From an uncultured Pelagibacteraceae bacterium (GTDB taxonomy: Bacteria; Pseudomonadota; Alphaproteobacteria; Pelagibacterales; AG-422-B15), in the NCBI GenBank assembly GCA_902527075.1, contig CABZNM010000001.1, forward strand, positions 1 through 64,000: DNA of 64,000 nucleotides. The letters are read 5' to 3'. The notes beneath the pieces are model-generated. The model had not been told where the DNA came from. It made no database searches and saw nothing but the letters and a program-made list of their open reading frames with translations. The translations under genes were made by a program, and so were the position numbers. This document shows, piece by piece, positions 1 through 12,030 of the stretch; the first letter of the stretch is position 1; every line of letters begins with the position of its first letter.

Positions 1-627
1 GAGCTTCTTGAAATTCAGGCAGGTTTATATGGTGTCTCACAAAAAAACAGAAAGACTAATCAAATACTGGAGATGCTCTCTTTATCTGAAAAATCACAAG
101 CTTATGCAAGAACACTCTCAGGCGGTATGAGGAGAAGACTTTTAATTGCCAAGGCAATGGTTCATGACCCTGAAATATTAATTTTAGACGAACCTACAGC
201 AGGAGTAGATGTAGAACTACGATCTAATCTATGGAACAATATTTATTTATTAAGAAGTAAAGGTAAAACAATCATTCTTACTACTCATTACTTACATGAA
301 GCTGAAGAATTATGTGATACCATTGCTATCATTGATAAAGGCAAACTAGTAGCTTGCGATACAAAAGAAAATATCAAATCTTTTATAAATAATAAAAAGA
401 TAACAATTAGATATAGACCTAAAAAAAATTTTAATATTTCAGAATTAAAAAAATTAAATTTGAGTGTTGAGTATAACAAAAATTATATTTTCATTAATTA
501 TATTCCTCATGAAATTGAATTTGATAAAATCTTACAGAAGGTCAGCAATTCAGGAATAGAAGTTATAGACATGAATATTAAAGACGTTAATTTAGAGGAT
601 GTATTCTTAAAGTTAACTAAGACTTAA
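1..627 (+). CDS. ABC-2 type exporter, ATP-binding subunit (5' end outside window)
   Basis: This is the C-terminal part of an ABC transporter ATPase; the reading frame is open from base 1, so the start and Walker A motif lie upstream of the window. Visible motifs are the signature LSGGMRRRLLIAKAM, Walker B with catalytic Glu (ILILDEPTAGVD) and the switch His in TTHYLHEAEE. The LDEPTAGVD-TTHYLHEAEELCD form is typical of ATPases that pair with ABC-2 membrane permeases (YadG/CcmA-like drug, polysaccharide or lipid exporters). A further 90 or so residues follow the ATPase core. The permease is not in this window and the substrate cannot be told. Its stop overlaps the stop of the convergent exporter gene by 11 bases. 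Confidence 0.9.
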   Translation, partial: ELLEIQAGLYGVSQKNRKTNQILEMLSLSEKSQAYARTLSGGMRRRLLIAKAMVHDPEILILDEPTAGVDVELRSNLWNNIYLLRSKGKTIILTTHYLHEAEELCDTIAIIDKGKLVACDTKENIKSFINNKKITIRYRPKKNFNISELKKLNLSVEYNKNYIFINYIPHEIEFDKILQKVSNSGIEVIDMNIKDVNLEDVFLKLTKT

Positions 628-3295
628 TTTTTCTTGGAAAAAGTTTATCCAAGATAACTGCTAATGCTGGTAAGGTTGTCATTGCACAAACCATATTAAC
701 AAAAAACATAAATGTTAATAACGATCCCATATCAGCTTGAAACTTAAGCGCTGAAAATGACCAAGTTGAAACACCAATAGCAAGTGTGATTGCAGTAAAT
801 ACAACGGCAGCTCCTGTATTTGCAAAAGTATGTTCAAATGCTTCTGTAATGTTCATGCCCTCATTTAGCCTTAATTGAGTTCTGTTATAAATATAAAAAG
901 CATAATCAACCCCAACTCCCACAGCTAATACCATGACTGGTAGGGTAGAAACTTTCAGTCCAATTTGTGCAATATCCATGAAAGCGTAGCCTAGCATAGT
1001 TGCAAATGTGAGTGGAACAGTGCAACAAATTGTAGCTCGCCAATCAAAATATGTAACAAATACAAGCACAACTATAACTGCGTAAACAATAATCATCATA
1101 GGCAGCTCTCCGTTTTCAATGACTTCGTTTGTTGCATGTTGAATTCCAACTGATCCACTTGCAAGACGATACTTTATTTCATCTGCCTCATAAATAAATT
1201 CAGTATATTCTGGATTATCGTTGAAAAATTTCTTAAAGACTTGATCCGATTGTTTTATATCGCTAACTCTATAGTCAACATTTTTGTCAAATGCTTCTAT
1301 ATTTCTATAATAGTTTGTTAGATTTCCAGTCCATAAGCTTCTGCTGTTAAAATCATTTTCATATGCAAAGTCAGTAAATTCATCATCATTTAAAATATAT
1401 GGATTATCTAATCCTAAGTCATCCAATGATTGGGCAGTTGTACCGATAAATCCTGCTGAAGGGATGATATCAGTACCTTCTGACGGTTTTTGTATTTCTA
1501 CACGCCATGTTAAAGTATTATCGAGTTCTTTAAATTTTTTATTATAACTTTTTATTTTTTGAATAACATTCTCAATTGTAGTAGCCCTATGATCCTCTGT
1601 AAAAACATATAAAGGCATAATTGAGCATGAGTCGTTTATTAATCCAGTTGAAGGGTCTACAACACTTGTCGCGAATGCAAGCGCAGTCTCGTTATGAGGC
1701 AAGTATGTCCATTTTAAGTTTCCTTCTGCATAACCACTTAGAGCTCTTTTTGCAACACTAGACAAAGAAATTACCTTGGTAACACCTGAAATATTTTCTA
1801 AGTACCAATGCATATTATCTTGAGCTTCAACTATATCAGTTGATCTACATGGATTAACACCAAATGAACCACTCACTTCAGCAATGACGACAAGTACATC
1901 AGTGGTTACGTTATATCTTTTGGTAATTTCGTTTATATCACGATTAAATCTTGCTTCTGGTCTTAATTCAGGAGCTCCAGCATGTAAATCGCCTACATGT
2001 CTATCGCTAGCTAAAATGGCCGCACCAACGAACAACACTGCGCTTATTGACAAAGTTACTACAGCTTCTTTTGGTCTCGCAAGTTTACCAAAAAACCCCA
2101 TTAAATTTTGACGATAGGTTATTGCAGACTGAGCAGAGCGAGCGAAATTATCGCTATATCTTGCATAAGAAGCTGCTAGTGGAAGCATTACCAGATTTGT
2201 AATAATTTTGAATGCAACGCCTATTGCTGCTGTAATCGCTAATTCTTTGATCATAGTAATAGGTAATAATATTAAGGTTCCGAAACCAACTAGATCAGTA
2301 ATTAATGCCATTGAGCCAGGTATTATTAATCTAGAAAAACTTGCTCTTGCTGCATATTCAGGGCTTTGTCCTTCAATTACCTCTTTAGTAATTTGATTAA
2401 CCTGTTGAATGCCATGAGAAACTCCAATCGCAAAAACTAAAAAAGGAACAAGAATCGCCAGCGGATCAAGCCCATACCCTAGAATTTCCAACATTCCAAA
2501 TTGCCAAACTAATGAAGTAAGTGAACATAAAAGAGGCAAAAAAGTTAGTGTCCAAGATCTAGAGTACCAGTAAACTGCAAGGACAGTTAAGACGAATGCG
2601 ATTATAAAAAAAATTACTACATTTGTTGCTTGAGAAGCAATGTCTGATATCATTTTAGCAAAACCAATAATTTCAACTCTATATTCGCCTTGTTCAAACT
2701 GGTCTCTTATAGTTTCAATTTCTTTACCAAGCTCGATGTAATCTAATTTCTCGCCAGTGCTTGGAATATATTCCGTAAGTTCAACTTTAATTAAAGATGA
2801 TGTGAAATCATTGGATACAATGCTACCTACGTGTCCTCCTGTAAGGATCCGTTCTCTAATTTTATCTATCTCAACTTCATTTAATTTTTCTGGAATAATA
2901 TTTCCTGGTATTACTTCAGTCCTCTCGAAACCTTCCTCATTCACAGTCATCACTGTAACGTTTGAAGTCCATAGCGACTGCATAGAACCCTGATTAACAC
3001 CAGGTAAATATCTTATTGATTGATTTAGTGCATATAATTTTGATAGATAAGCTTTGTTAAAAATATCGCCTTTAGTGGTTCTTAAGGCAACAGTAATACT
3101 ATTGGTGCCACTTAAATCGTCTGAATACTCAAAATAAGTTTTAACAAATGAATGATTCTGAGGTAGTTGCTTTAGAAATCCAGCATCCATTTTAATTTGG
3201 ACTGCAAAATAACCCATCACTATAGTGAGCATCACAAAGCTTAATAATACAATTAAACGGAATTTGAAAAAAAAATCTTCTATCTTCTGTATCAT
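617..3295 (-). CDS. MMPL/RND-superfamily exporter
   Basis: A protein of 892 residues with the duplicated RND layout. A first membrane helix lies near residues 13-32, followed by a large periplasmic loop to about 220 and a five-helix cluster at about 225-380. A second half then repeats this pattern: a helix near 412-430, a periplasmic loop to about 730 and a final helix cluster to 885. The motif region VLAVGVGVDYAFYIYNR in the last cluster is typical of MMPL/SSD exporters, which move lipids or hydrophobic compounds using the proton gradient. The length suits a stand-alone inner-membrane pump rather than an AcrB-type pump (about 1050 residues); no adaptor or outer-membrane channel gene is adjacent. 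It is divergent from a diiron ferritin-like gene across a palindromic operator. The substrate is unknown. Confidence 0.85.
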   Translation of the reverse strand: MIQKIEDFFFKFRLIVLLSFVMLTIVMGYFAVQIKMDAGFLKQLPQNHSFVKTYFEYSDDLSGTNSITVALRTTKGDIFNKAYLSKLYALNQSIRYLPGVNQGSMQSLWTSNVTVMTVNEEGFERTEVIPGNIIPEKLNEVEIDKIRERILTGGHVGSIVSNDFTSSLIKVELTEYIPSTGEKLDYIELGKEIETIRDQFEQGEYRVEIIGFAKMISDIASQATNVVIFFIIAFVLTVLAVYWYSRSWTLTFLPLLCSLTSLVWQFGMLEILGYGLDPLAILVPFLVFAIGVSHGIQQVNQITKEVIEGQSPEYAARASFSRLIIPGSMALITDLVGFGTLILLPITMIKELAITAAIGVAFKIITNLVMLPLAASYARYSDNFARSAQSAITYRQNLMGFFGKLARPKEAVVTLSISAVLFVGAAILASDRHVGDLHAGAPELRPEARFNRDINEITKRYNVTTDVLVVIAEVSGSFGVNPCRSTDIVEAQDNMHWYLENISGVTKVISLSSVAKRALSGYAEGNLKWTYLPHNETALAFATSVVDPSTGLINDSCSIMPLYVFTEDHRATTIENVIQKIKSYNKKFKELDNTLTWRVEIQKPSEGTDIIPSAGFIGTTAQSLDDLGLDNPYILNDDEFTDFAYENDFNSRSLWTGNLTNYYRNIEAFDKNVDYRVSDIKQSDQVFKKFFNDNPEYTEFIYEADEIKYRLASGSVGIQHATNEVIENGELPMMIIVYAVIVVLVFVTYFDWRATICCTVPLTFATMLGYAFMDIAQIGLKVSTLPVMVLAVGVGVDYAFYIYNRTQLRLNEGMNITEAFEHTFANTGAAVVFTAITLAIGVSTWSFSALKFQADMGSLLTFMFFVNMVCAMTTLPALAVILDKLFPRKIKS

Positions 3296-3522
3296 CGTTT
3301 ATTAAGTTATAGGTTTGTAAAAAATACGGGAACTTAACACTTTTGATTGACAAATGTTAGCTAATATATACATATTTTATCATCGATTAAATTCAATGGT
3401 AGTAAGACTAATTGCATCATTCAATTTAATTAATTGATTTTATTGATAAAATGTAAATAAATAATGAACGCCTGTTCATTTTAGATCTTTAAATTTTTCA
3501 AATATGATATATAGTATTAAAC
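3296..3522. promoter_or_regulatory. Divergent control region between exporter and diiron gene
   Basis: This 227-base AT-rich spacer separates the starts of the RND exporter (left) and the ferritin-like protein (right), so promoters for both should lie here. I see no convincing paired -35/-10 hexamers for either gene. The one clear structured element is the perfect palindrome listed separately at 3463-3480. No small gene or RNA is apparent. Confidence 0.5.
3463..3480. promoter_or_regulatory. Perfect palindrome, likely TetR-type operator
   Basis: AATGAAC-GCCT-GTTCATT is a perfect inverted repeat with 7-base arms and a 4-base centre. The TGAAC...GTTCA form resembles operators of TetR/AcrR-family repressors. 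It lies 42 bases before the ATG of the diiron protein and 167 bases before the start of the exporter, a good place to control one or both. No TetR-family gene is present in the window, so the regulator would act from elsewhere. Confidence 0.55.
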
Positions 3523-4719
3523 ATGGTTGAACTAAAACAAAGATTAGACTTTGCAAAAATAGTCGCTAAAGACCAGTTGTTTAAGATTAAAAGAAAGTGG
3601 CAGTTAACCCGCAGTGGTAAAAACTCCATGAACAAGGATCCTGCCTATAATGCAGCTAATCCAAGCCATTTCATTCCAATGATTGAAGAGGACAGATACA
3701 TTGAACGCGTTGATAGTTTTGATAAAATGATATCCGCAACTCATAAACATTTTTGGGATCCAAATGATAAGGCTTACATTGATTTCGATGAGCCATTTGA
3801 CATGGAAAACGAATATATCGTTGACCCAAGGGTATTTTGCATGGAATTGAGAGTTCCATCAGTTGCTAACAAATTAAATGAAAATCAAAAAATTAAATTA
3901 AATAACGAGAGCTTTAGGTGGGTTTTGTCACAAATTTTACACGGTGAACAGGGTGCGTTATCACTTAGTGCTAGTCTTTGTCACATCTTAAAAGATCCTG
4001 GAGCTCAAGAGTATGCTGCAAATCAAACCCGTGAGGAAGCAAGACATGTTACAGGCTTTACCAACTACATTAAAGCTAGATGGGGTTCACCATATCCTGT
4101 CGGCCCAACATTAGGTAGAATATTAGAACAGATAGTGTCATCAGATGTTGTTTATAAAAAAATAGTTGGTATGCAAATGATGATTGAGGGTCTCGCAATG
4201 GGTGCTTTTGGAATGGCTCATCAAGATACAAATGATCCTCTTTTAAAAACTCTTCTTAAATACACAATGAGTGACGAAGCTTTTCATCATAAGTTTGGTA
4301 AAATATGGGCTGACAGAACAGTTCCTAAACTGTCTGAGTCCGAAAGATACAAAGTTGAAGATTGGTCAGCTTCAATATTTAAAGACTTACTATTTAACTT
4401 AGTTAATCCTTGGGAAAAAAAACCAATATACGAAAGTGTTGGATTAGACCATAAGTTCGTAGCTGAAGCGTTCTTAAAAGAGTTTGATCGTGACTCAGTA
4501 ATTAAAGAAGAAATGCTTCAAAGTAATAATATCTTTAGAGTTCTCTGCAAAACTCTGCTCAAGGCCAATATTATAACTAAAAGAACAAAAAAAATGTACG
4601 CTGAATTTGTTGATATGGAAGAACTGAATGCTGAGGACGATGAAGTAGCAGGTATTGAAATTGCAAATGAAGGTATAGCTACTTTGGAAAAAATTAACCA
4701 AACAAAAAAAGTAGCGTAA
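3523..4719 (+). CDS. Ferritin-like diiron protein, putative oxygenase
   Basis: A 398-residue soluble protein with a four-helix diiron carboxylate site. Two half-sites can be read: E142 with E172-x-x-H175 and E222 with E252-x-x-H255, each pair of Glu residues 30 apart and the halves exactly 80 apart. This is the ligand layout of ferritin-like and AurF/ribonucleotide-reductase-like diiron enzymes, which activate oxygen. The highly conserved-looking stretch LHGEQGALSLSA and TREEARHV matches a protein family I remember from other alphaproteobacteria, annotated only as ferritin-like. The substrate is unknown. It diverges from an MMPL exporter and probably shares an operator with it, suggesting the two act on the same lipophilic compound (inference). 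Confidence 0.75.
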   Translation: MVELKQRLDFAKIVAKDQLFKIKRKWQLTRSGKNSMNKDPAYNAANPSHFIPMIEEDRYIERVDSFDKMISATHKHFWDPNDKAYIDFDEPFDMENEYIVDPRVFCMELRVPSVANKLNENQKIKLNNESFRWVLSQILHGEQGALSLSASLCHILKDPGAQEYAANQTREEARHVTGFTNYIKARWGSPYPVGPTLGRILEQIVSSDVVYKKIVGMQMMIEGLAMGAFGMAHQDTNDPLLKTLLKYTMSDEAFHHKFGKIWADRTVPKLSESERYKVEDWSASIFKDLLFNLVNPWEKKPIYESVGLDHKFVAEAFLKEFDRDSVIKEEMLQSNNIFRVLCKTLLKANIITKRTKKMYAEFVDMEELNAEDDEVAGIEIANEGIATLEKINQTKKVA

Positions 4720-4726
4720 TTATCTA

Positions 4727-5278
4727 TTATTTAGGTGACCTTTTCTGTAAGATTCTCTGAAGTGTTCTTCTATGCATTTTCAACCTCCTAGCTGTCTCAG
4801 ATACATTACGATTACATAACTCATAAACCCTTAGTATGTGTTCCCATTTTACTCTGTCAGCAGACATTGGGTTAACAGGTGGTTCTGGATTTGAGTCATA
4901 TGGAGCAAGTAAAGCTGACTCAATATCATCAGCATTAGCAGGCTTTGCTAAATAATCGCAAGCCCCTTCTTTAACCGCTGCAACGGCTGTAGGGATGTTT
5001 CCATAACCAGTAAGCATAACTATTTTGCTATCAGATCTATTATTAGAAATCATAGAAACAATTTGCAAACCATTACCATCATTTAGTCTAAGATCAATAA
5101 CAGCATATTTTGGCACATTTTTTTTTAACAAAGACTCTGCTTCTGCAACTGATGCAGCTCCAAAAGGCTTAAAACCTTTTCTCTCCATTGCTGTAATTAA
5201 TCTATTTCTAAAAATGTCATCATCATCAAGTACCAGTAAACTTTTATCGATGTTTTCGTATAACTTTTTTTCGTCCAT
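4727..5278 (-). CDS. regA: Redox response regulator RegA/ActR/PrrA
   Basis: A 183-residue response regulator. The receiver domain occupies about residues 10-125, with acidic residues D19/D20, phospho-acceptor D62 (VIDLRLNDGNG) and Lys in LAKPA. A proline-rich linker (NPEPPVNP) leads to a Fis-type helix-turn-helix at 150-182 containing RRLKMHRRTLQRILQKR, the near-invariant recognition helix of RegA/ActR/PrrA. These proteins switch respiration, carbon and nitrogen metabolism genes according to redox state. The gene follows regB with a 4-base gap, so the two are co-transcribed. Identification is firm because of the DNA-binding helix and its partner. Confidence 0.93.
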   Translation of the reverse strand: MDEKKLYENIDKSLLVLDDDDIFRNRLITAMERKGFKPFGAASVAEAESLLKKNVPKYAVIDLRLNDGNGLQIVSMISNNRSDSKIVMLTGYGNIPTAVAAVKEGACDYLAKPANADDIESALLAPYDSNPEPPVNPMSADRVKWEHILRVYELCNRNVSETARRLKMHRRTLQRILQKRSPK

Positions 5279-5282
5279 TTAA

Positions 5283-6581
5283 TTATTCACTTAATCCAAT
5301 TGCTTTTTTTTGAAGTTTTATTTGCACATATGCACCAAAATTAATATCTTTAATGAAAATAATTTCACTAGAGAATTTAGCAAGTAGATTCTTTGAAATA
5401 AATAAACCAAGTCCCAATCCAGCATTGTCTGTCTCATTATTATTTCTCAAATAAGGTTCACCAAGCAGAGGAAAAATGTCATTAGGAAATCCGGGCCCAT
5501 CATCAATTATTTCAATGACGATAAATTGATCAGCATCTAAAAGATTAATTATTATTTTTTTCTTTGCATATTTGACCGCATTATCAATAATATTGGTCAA
5601 GGATTGAACAAGCTCAGGAGATCTGGTGACAGTTATATTTTTATCATCAAAATAATTATCACTTTTTATATCAAAAATTATATCAATATTCTGATAGTAA
5701 CTAACAACTTCATTTATCAGTCTCTTAAAATCAAGCTGATTAATGAATTCATTACTATTATTAGATAATTTGTTTGTTCTTAATCTTTCAAGTATTTCAC
5801 TACACCTTTTAACTTGAGATAGAATGACCTCTAAATCATTTTGAATATTTTGGTCAGCATTTTTATTTATTGTTAATTCTTTAGAAATTATTGAAATAGT
5901 TGAAAGTGGAGTTCCAAGCTCATGTACTGCAGCAGCGGTTAAGCTCATAATTGCTGAAATTTTTTCTTCATTAGATAATGATAATTGTGTCTGTTGTAAC
6001 GCTTTTCTTGTTTTTCGGGACTCATGAGCTACTCTAAAACAATAAGCTGTTATAAAAATTGATGCAATTAGAAGTGAGTCCCATATTAAAAAAATTTCAA
6101 ATTTTGAGAAGTTATTTCTATCTATGCCAAGTGAACTACTTTCTAATGGAAAGTAATAAATTGATAGAAAAGAAAATGATAAAATTGCAATTAATGTAAT
6201 TAATACGGTTCTCCTCAGATCTAAATATGTTGCCGATATAACAAGTGGTGCCAAAATGAGAACGCTAAACGGATTAGTAAGACCTCCAGTAAAATATAAA
6301 AGCAAAATTAATTGCATTAGATCATAAACCAGATAAAAAAAAGTTTCATTGAAGTTCAATATCTTCGTTAGAGGATATCGGATTGATACAGTAATATTAA
6401 GTAAGACACTGCCAAAGATAAGAAGGAGAGCAAAAAATATATTAAAAGATATTTCAAAATAGAAGAAAGCAATCAAGACCGCAAACAATTGTCCAAAAAT
6501 TGCTATCCAGCGAATTAGATTTAAGGTTCTTAGTTTAAGATTTTCTTCTTGTTCTACAGCTTCTTTTAAATAATCAATCAA
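5283..6581 (-). CDS. regB: Redox sensor histidine kinase RegB/ActS/PrrB
   Basis: A 432-residue membrane kinase. About six hydrophobic helices span residues 22-182, including GGLTNPF at 99-105, the heptad known to bind ubiquinone in RegB. The phosphorylation site is H220 in AAAVHELGTPLSTIS, and C260 lies exactly 40 residues later, the same spacing as H225 and the redox-active C265 of Rhodobacter RegB. The ATPase domain follows, with N-box NIIDNAVKYA, DDGPGFP and GLGLGLFISK. Both redox inputs known for the family therefore look intact. It is transcribed before regA and is divergent from the metallopeptidase gene 49 bases away; no senC lies between them. Confidence 0.93.
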   Translation of the reverse strand: MIDYLKEAVEQEENLKLRTLNLIRWIAIFGQLFAVLIAFFYFEISFNIFFALLLIFGSVLLNITVSIRYPLTKILNFNETFFYLVYDLMQLILLLYFTGGLTNPFSVLILAPLVISATYLDLRRTVLITLIAILSFSFLSIYYFPLESSSLGIDRNNFSKFEIFLIWDSLLIASIFITAYCFRVAHESRKTRKALQQTQLSLSNEEKISAIMSLTAAAVHELGTPLSTISIISKELTINKNADQNIQNDLEVILSQVKRCSEILERLRTNKLSNNSNEFINQLDFKRLINEVVSYYQNIDIIFDIKSDNYFDDKNITVTRSPELVQSLTNIIDNAVKYAKKKIIINLLDADQFIVIEIIDDGPGFPNDIFPLLGEPYLRNNNETDNAGLGLGLFISKNLLAKFSSEIIFIKDINFGAYVQIKLQKKAIGLSE

Positions 6582-6630
6582 AATAATCTTTATTTATAGT
6601 TTTTTATACTTATATAATTAATTCTTAATA

Positions 6631-9761
<3,131 letters not shown>

Positions 9762-9768
9762 TCAATGA

Positions 9769-10884
9769 TTATATAGTATTTTTTACATCAAAGAAAACTG
9801 TTTGCTGCTTAAACCCACTAAACAAATCACTTGAGACGCCAGTTAGCCAAACATGAGTGTTAAGTTGTCTTATTTCCTCGTAGAGTTTTTCTTTATGCTT
9901 ATCATCTAGGTGTGCCATAGCTTCATCTATAAGTAATATTACATGATTCTTGTTGTTACGTTCTTTTATCAATGTAGCAACTGCAAAGATAATTGAAATA
10001 AGCATAGATTTTTGCTCACCAGATGAACAATATTTAGCCTCAATTTTGTCATCCTCTCCCATTTGAATAGTAATATTTAGAGAGTTTACACCTAGATTAA
10101 GTCGATTTGATTTTAAATCAATCTCTCTATTTTTATAGAGTTCTTGAATATATAATTGTACAAATTCATCTTTCTCAATTTGATTACTAAACAATTTATT
10201 TTTATAATCTAATTCAATTTGACACAGTGTAATTAATTGAGATCTATTTTGCAGTTTTTCATTTATCAGTTGAGTATATTTGTGTCTAGATATGAAGAGA
10301 TAATAAGACAATTCTGCAATTTTTTTTTCGATACTGGAAATCCATTGTTGGTCTAAATTCTCAAGTTTTAATATCTTTATTCTTTCTCTGATTATTTTTT
10401 GCAAATTAGAATATAATTTCAAATGCTCTTTATTTAGATTAAATATCAGCCGATCGATAAAATTTCTTTTTTCTGAATTATTTTGAATCATTACCTTTTC
10501 CATTACTGGCGTTACCCATAAAATATTTAGGTAATCAAGAATTTCTATATTTTTAATTTTTTCATTATCAACTTTAAAGCAATTACTTGATTTATTTTCT
10601 TTATTAAATGTTTTTGAAATATTGATTGATCCATTTTTATATTTTAAGGAAATGCTAATTTCAAAGTACCCATCAATTGATTTATTATTTATTAAATCTT
10701 CCTGATTTGAACTTCTCAATCCTTTTCCTGGAGAAAACAATGAGATAGCCTCAAGGATATTAGTTTTCCCAACACCATTGTCTCCATTCAATACAACAAT
10801 TGCTTCGTTATTATTTAGTTTATATTGAGTGTGATTTCTAAAATTTTTTATTGTTATTTGTTCAACTAATATTTCTGGATGCAT
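9769..10884 (-). CDS. recF: DNA recombination/repair protein RecF
   Basis: A 371-residue SMC-like ATPase. Walker A is GDNGVGKTNILEA near residues 34-46, the signature-like motif is YCSSGEQKSMLIS, and Walker B is VILLIDEAMAHLDD. RecF loads RecA with RecO and RecR at single-stranded gaps during post-replication repair. The N-terminal KNFRNH is typical. It sits directly between dnaN (stop and start adjacent) and gyrB, the classic location. Length is within the family range. Confidence 0.96.
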   Translation of the reverse strand: MHPEILVEQITIKNFRNHTQYKLNNNEAIVVLNGDNGVGKTNILEAISLFSPGKGLRSSNQEDLINNKSIDGYFEISISLKYKNGSINISKTFNKENKSSNCFKVDNEKIKNIEILDYLNILWVTPVMEKVMIQNNSEKRNFIDRLIFNLNKEHLKLYSNLQKIIRERIKILKLENLDQQWISSIEKKIAELSYYLFISRHKYTQLINEKLQNRSQLITLCQIELDYKNKLFSNQIEKDEFVQLYIQELYKNREIDLKSNRLNLGVNSLNITIQMGEDDKIEAKYCSSGEQKSMLISIIFAVATLIKERNNKNHVILLIDEAMAHLDDKHKEKLYEEIRQLNTHVWLTGVSSDLFSGFKQQTVFFDVKNTI

Positions 10885-12012
10885 CTATATACGCATTGGC
10901 ATTAAAACAAAGAATGAGTTTTCATCACTTTTATCAACAATAATAGCTGGTGATATTGAGTCTAAAATACTTACATTTATATTTTCGCCATCTACTTCAT
11001 TACATATATCGATAAGATACTTAGAGTTAAAACCAATTTCTACATCATCCTGGTTATAATTTACATCAAGTTCCTCATCAGCAAAGCCTTTGGTTTGACT
11101 TTCCACACTGAGAAGAAGTTTATTTTGATTTAACACTAATTTAATTGCTTTTGATTTCATTTCTTCATTTATTGCTACTGCTGATACTCTGTCAATTGCA
11201 CTTTTTAGATCTTCTGTATTAGTAGAAAAATTTTTGTCATTATTTTTAGGTACTACTTTTGTGTAGTCAGGAAATGTTCCATCTATTACTTTTGATATGA
11301 TTTTAAAATTTCCAAACGCAACTTTGATCTTATTTTCGTTAAGTGAAATATTAATATCCCCATCAGCATCATCAAGTGATTTTCTTAGTTCGAAAATTGT
11401 TTTCTTTGGGATGATTAGTCCCTTTATGTCTTCCGCTCCCTGAGGTAATGGTATATCATATTGAGCTAATCTGTGACCATCAGTAGCAACTGCTCTCAAA
11501 AGAGAAATATTGTCTTTTTCAGCTTTATGAAAAAAAATACCATTTAAGTAATACCTTGCTTCTTCATTTGAAATTGCAAATTTTGTTTTGTCTATCATTC
11601 TGCTTAACTCTTGAGCGGTCAAAACAAAATTGATATTTAAATCACTATCATTAATTATAGGAAAATCGTCAGTTTTTATAGTAGATAATTTAAATTTAGA
11701 ACGACCACAATTTATTATAAGTAATGAGTCGTCTTCATTATTTGAAATATGCACATCTGATCCGCCTGGTAGTCTTTTTACAATCTCATATAGTGTTACT
11801 GCCGATACTGAGGTTTCACCACCAATATTAATATCTGCATCAACACTTTCAGAACAATATATATCAAGATTTGTAGAGGATAGATTAACAAAATCATTTG
11901 ATGATTTTATTATGATATTAGATAAAATTGGTAAAGTATGTCTCACTTCTATTATTCCATAAATATGATTAAGACATTTTAGTAAATCAGTACTATTTAG
12001 TTTAAATTCCAT
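10885..12012 (-). CDS. dnaN: DNA polymerase III beta sliding clamp
   Basis: A 375-residue protein with three beta-clamp domains, starting MEFKLNSTDLLKCLNHIYGIIEVRHTLPILSN (recognised in pieces: the TLPILSNI core of domain 1, LRAVATDGHRLA of domain 2, and the C-terminal VLMPMRI that ends most clamps). The dimeric ring tethers DNA polymerase III to its template. It lies 18 bases after dnaA and is immediately followed by recF. Confidence 0.97.
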   Translation of the reverse strand: MEFKLNSTDLLKCLNHIYGIIEVRHTLPILSNIIIKSSNDFVNLSSTNLDIYCSESVDADINIGGETSVSAVTLYEIVKRLPGGSDVHISNNEDDSLLIINCGRSKFKLSTIKTDDFPIINDSDLNINFVLTAQELSRMIDKTKFAISNEEARYYLNGIFFHKAEKDNISLLRAVATDGHRLAQYDIPLPQGAEDIKGLIIPKKTIFELRKSLDDADGDINISLNENKIKVAFGNFKIISKVIDGTFPDYTKVVPKNNDKNFSTNTEDLKSAIDRVSAVAINEEMKSKAIKLVLNQNKLLLSVESQTKGFADEELDVNYNQDDVEIGFNSKYLIDICNEVDGENINVSILDSISPAIIVDKSDENSFFVLMPMRI

Positions 12013-12030
12013 AAAATATAGCTAATAATC

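Noticed and set aside
3302..3337. Inverted repeat TTAAGTT...AACTTAA as a terminator or operator
   Set aside because: Arms are short, AT-rich and 22 bases apart, with no T run; likely chance in this base composition.
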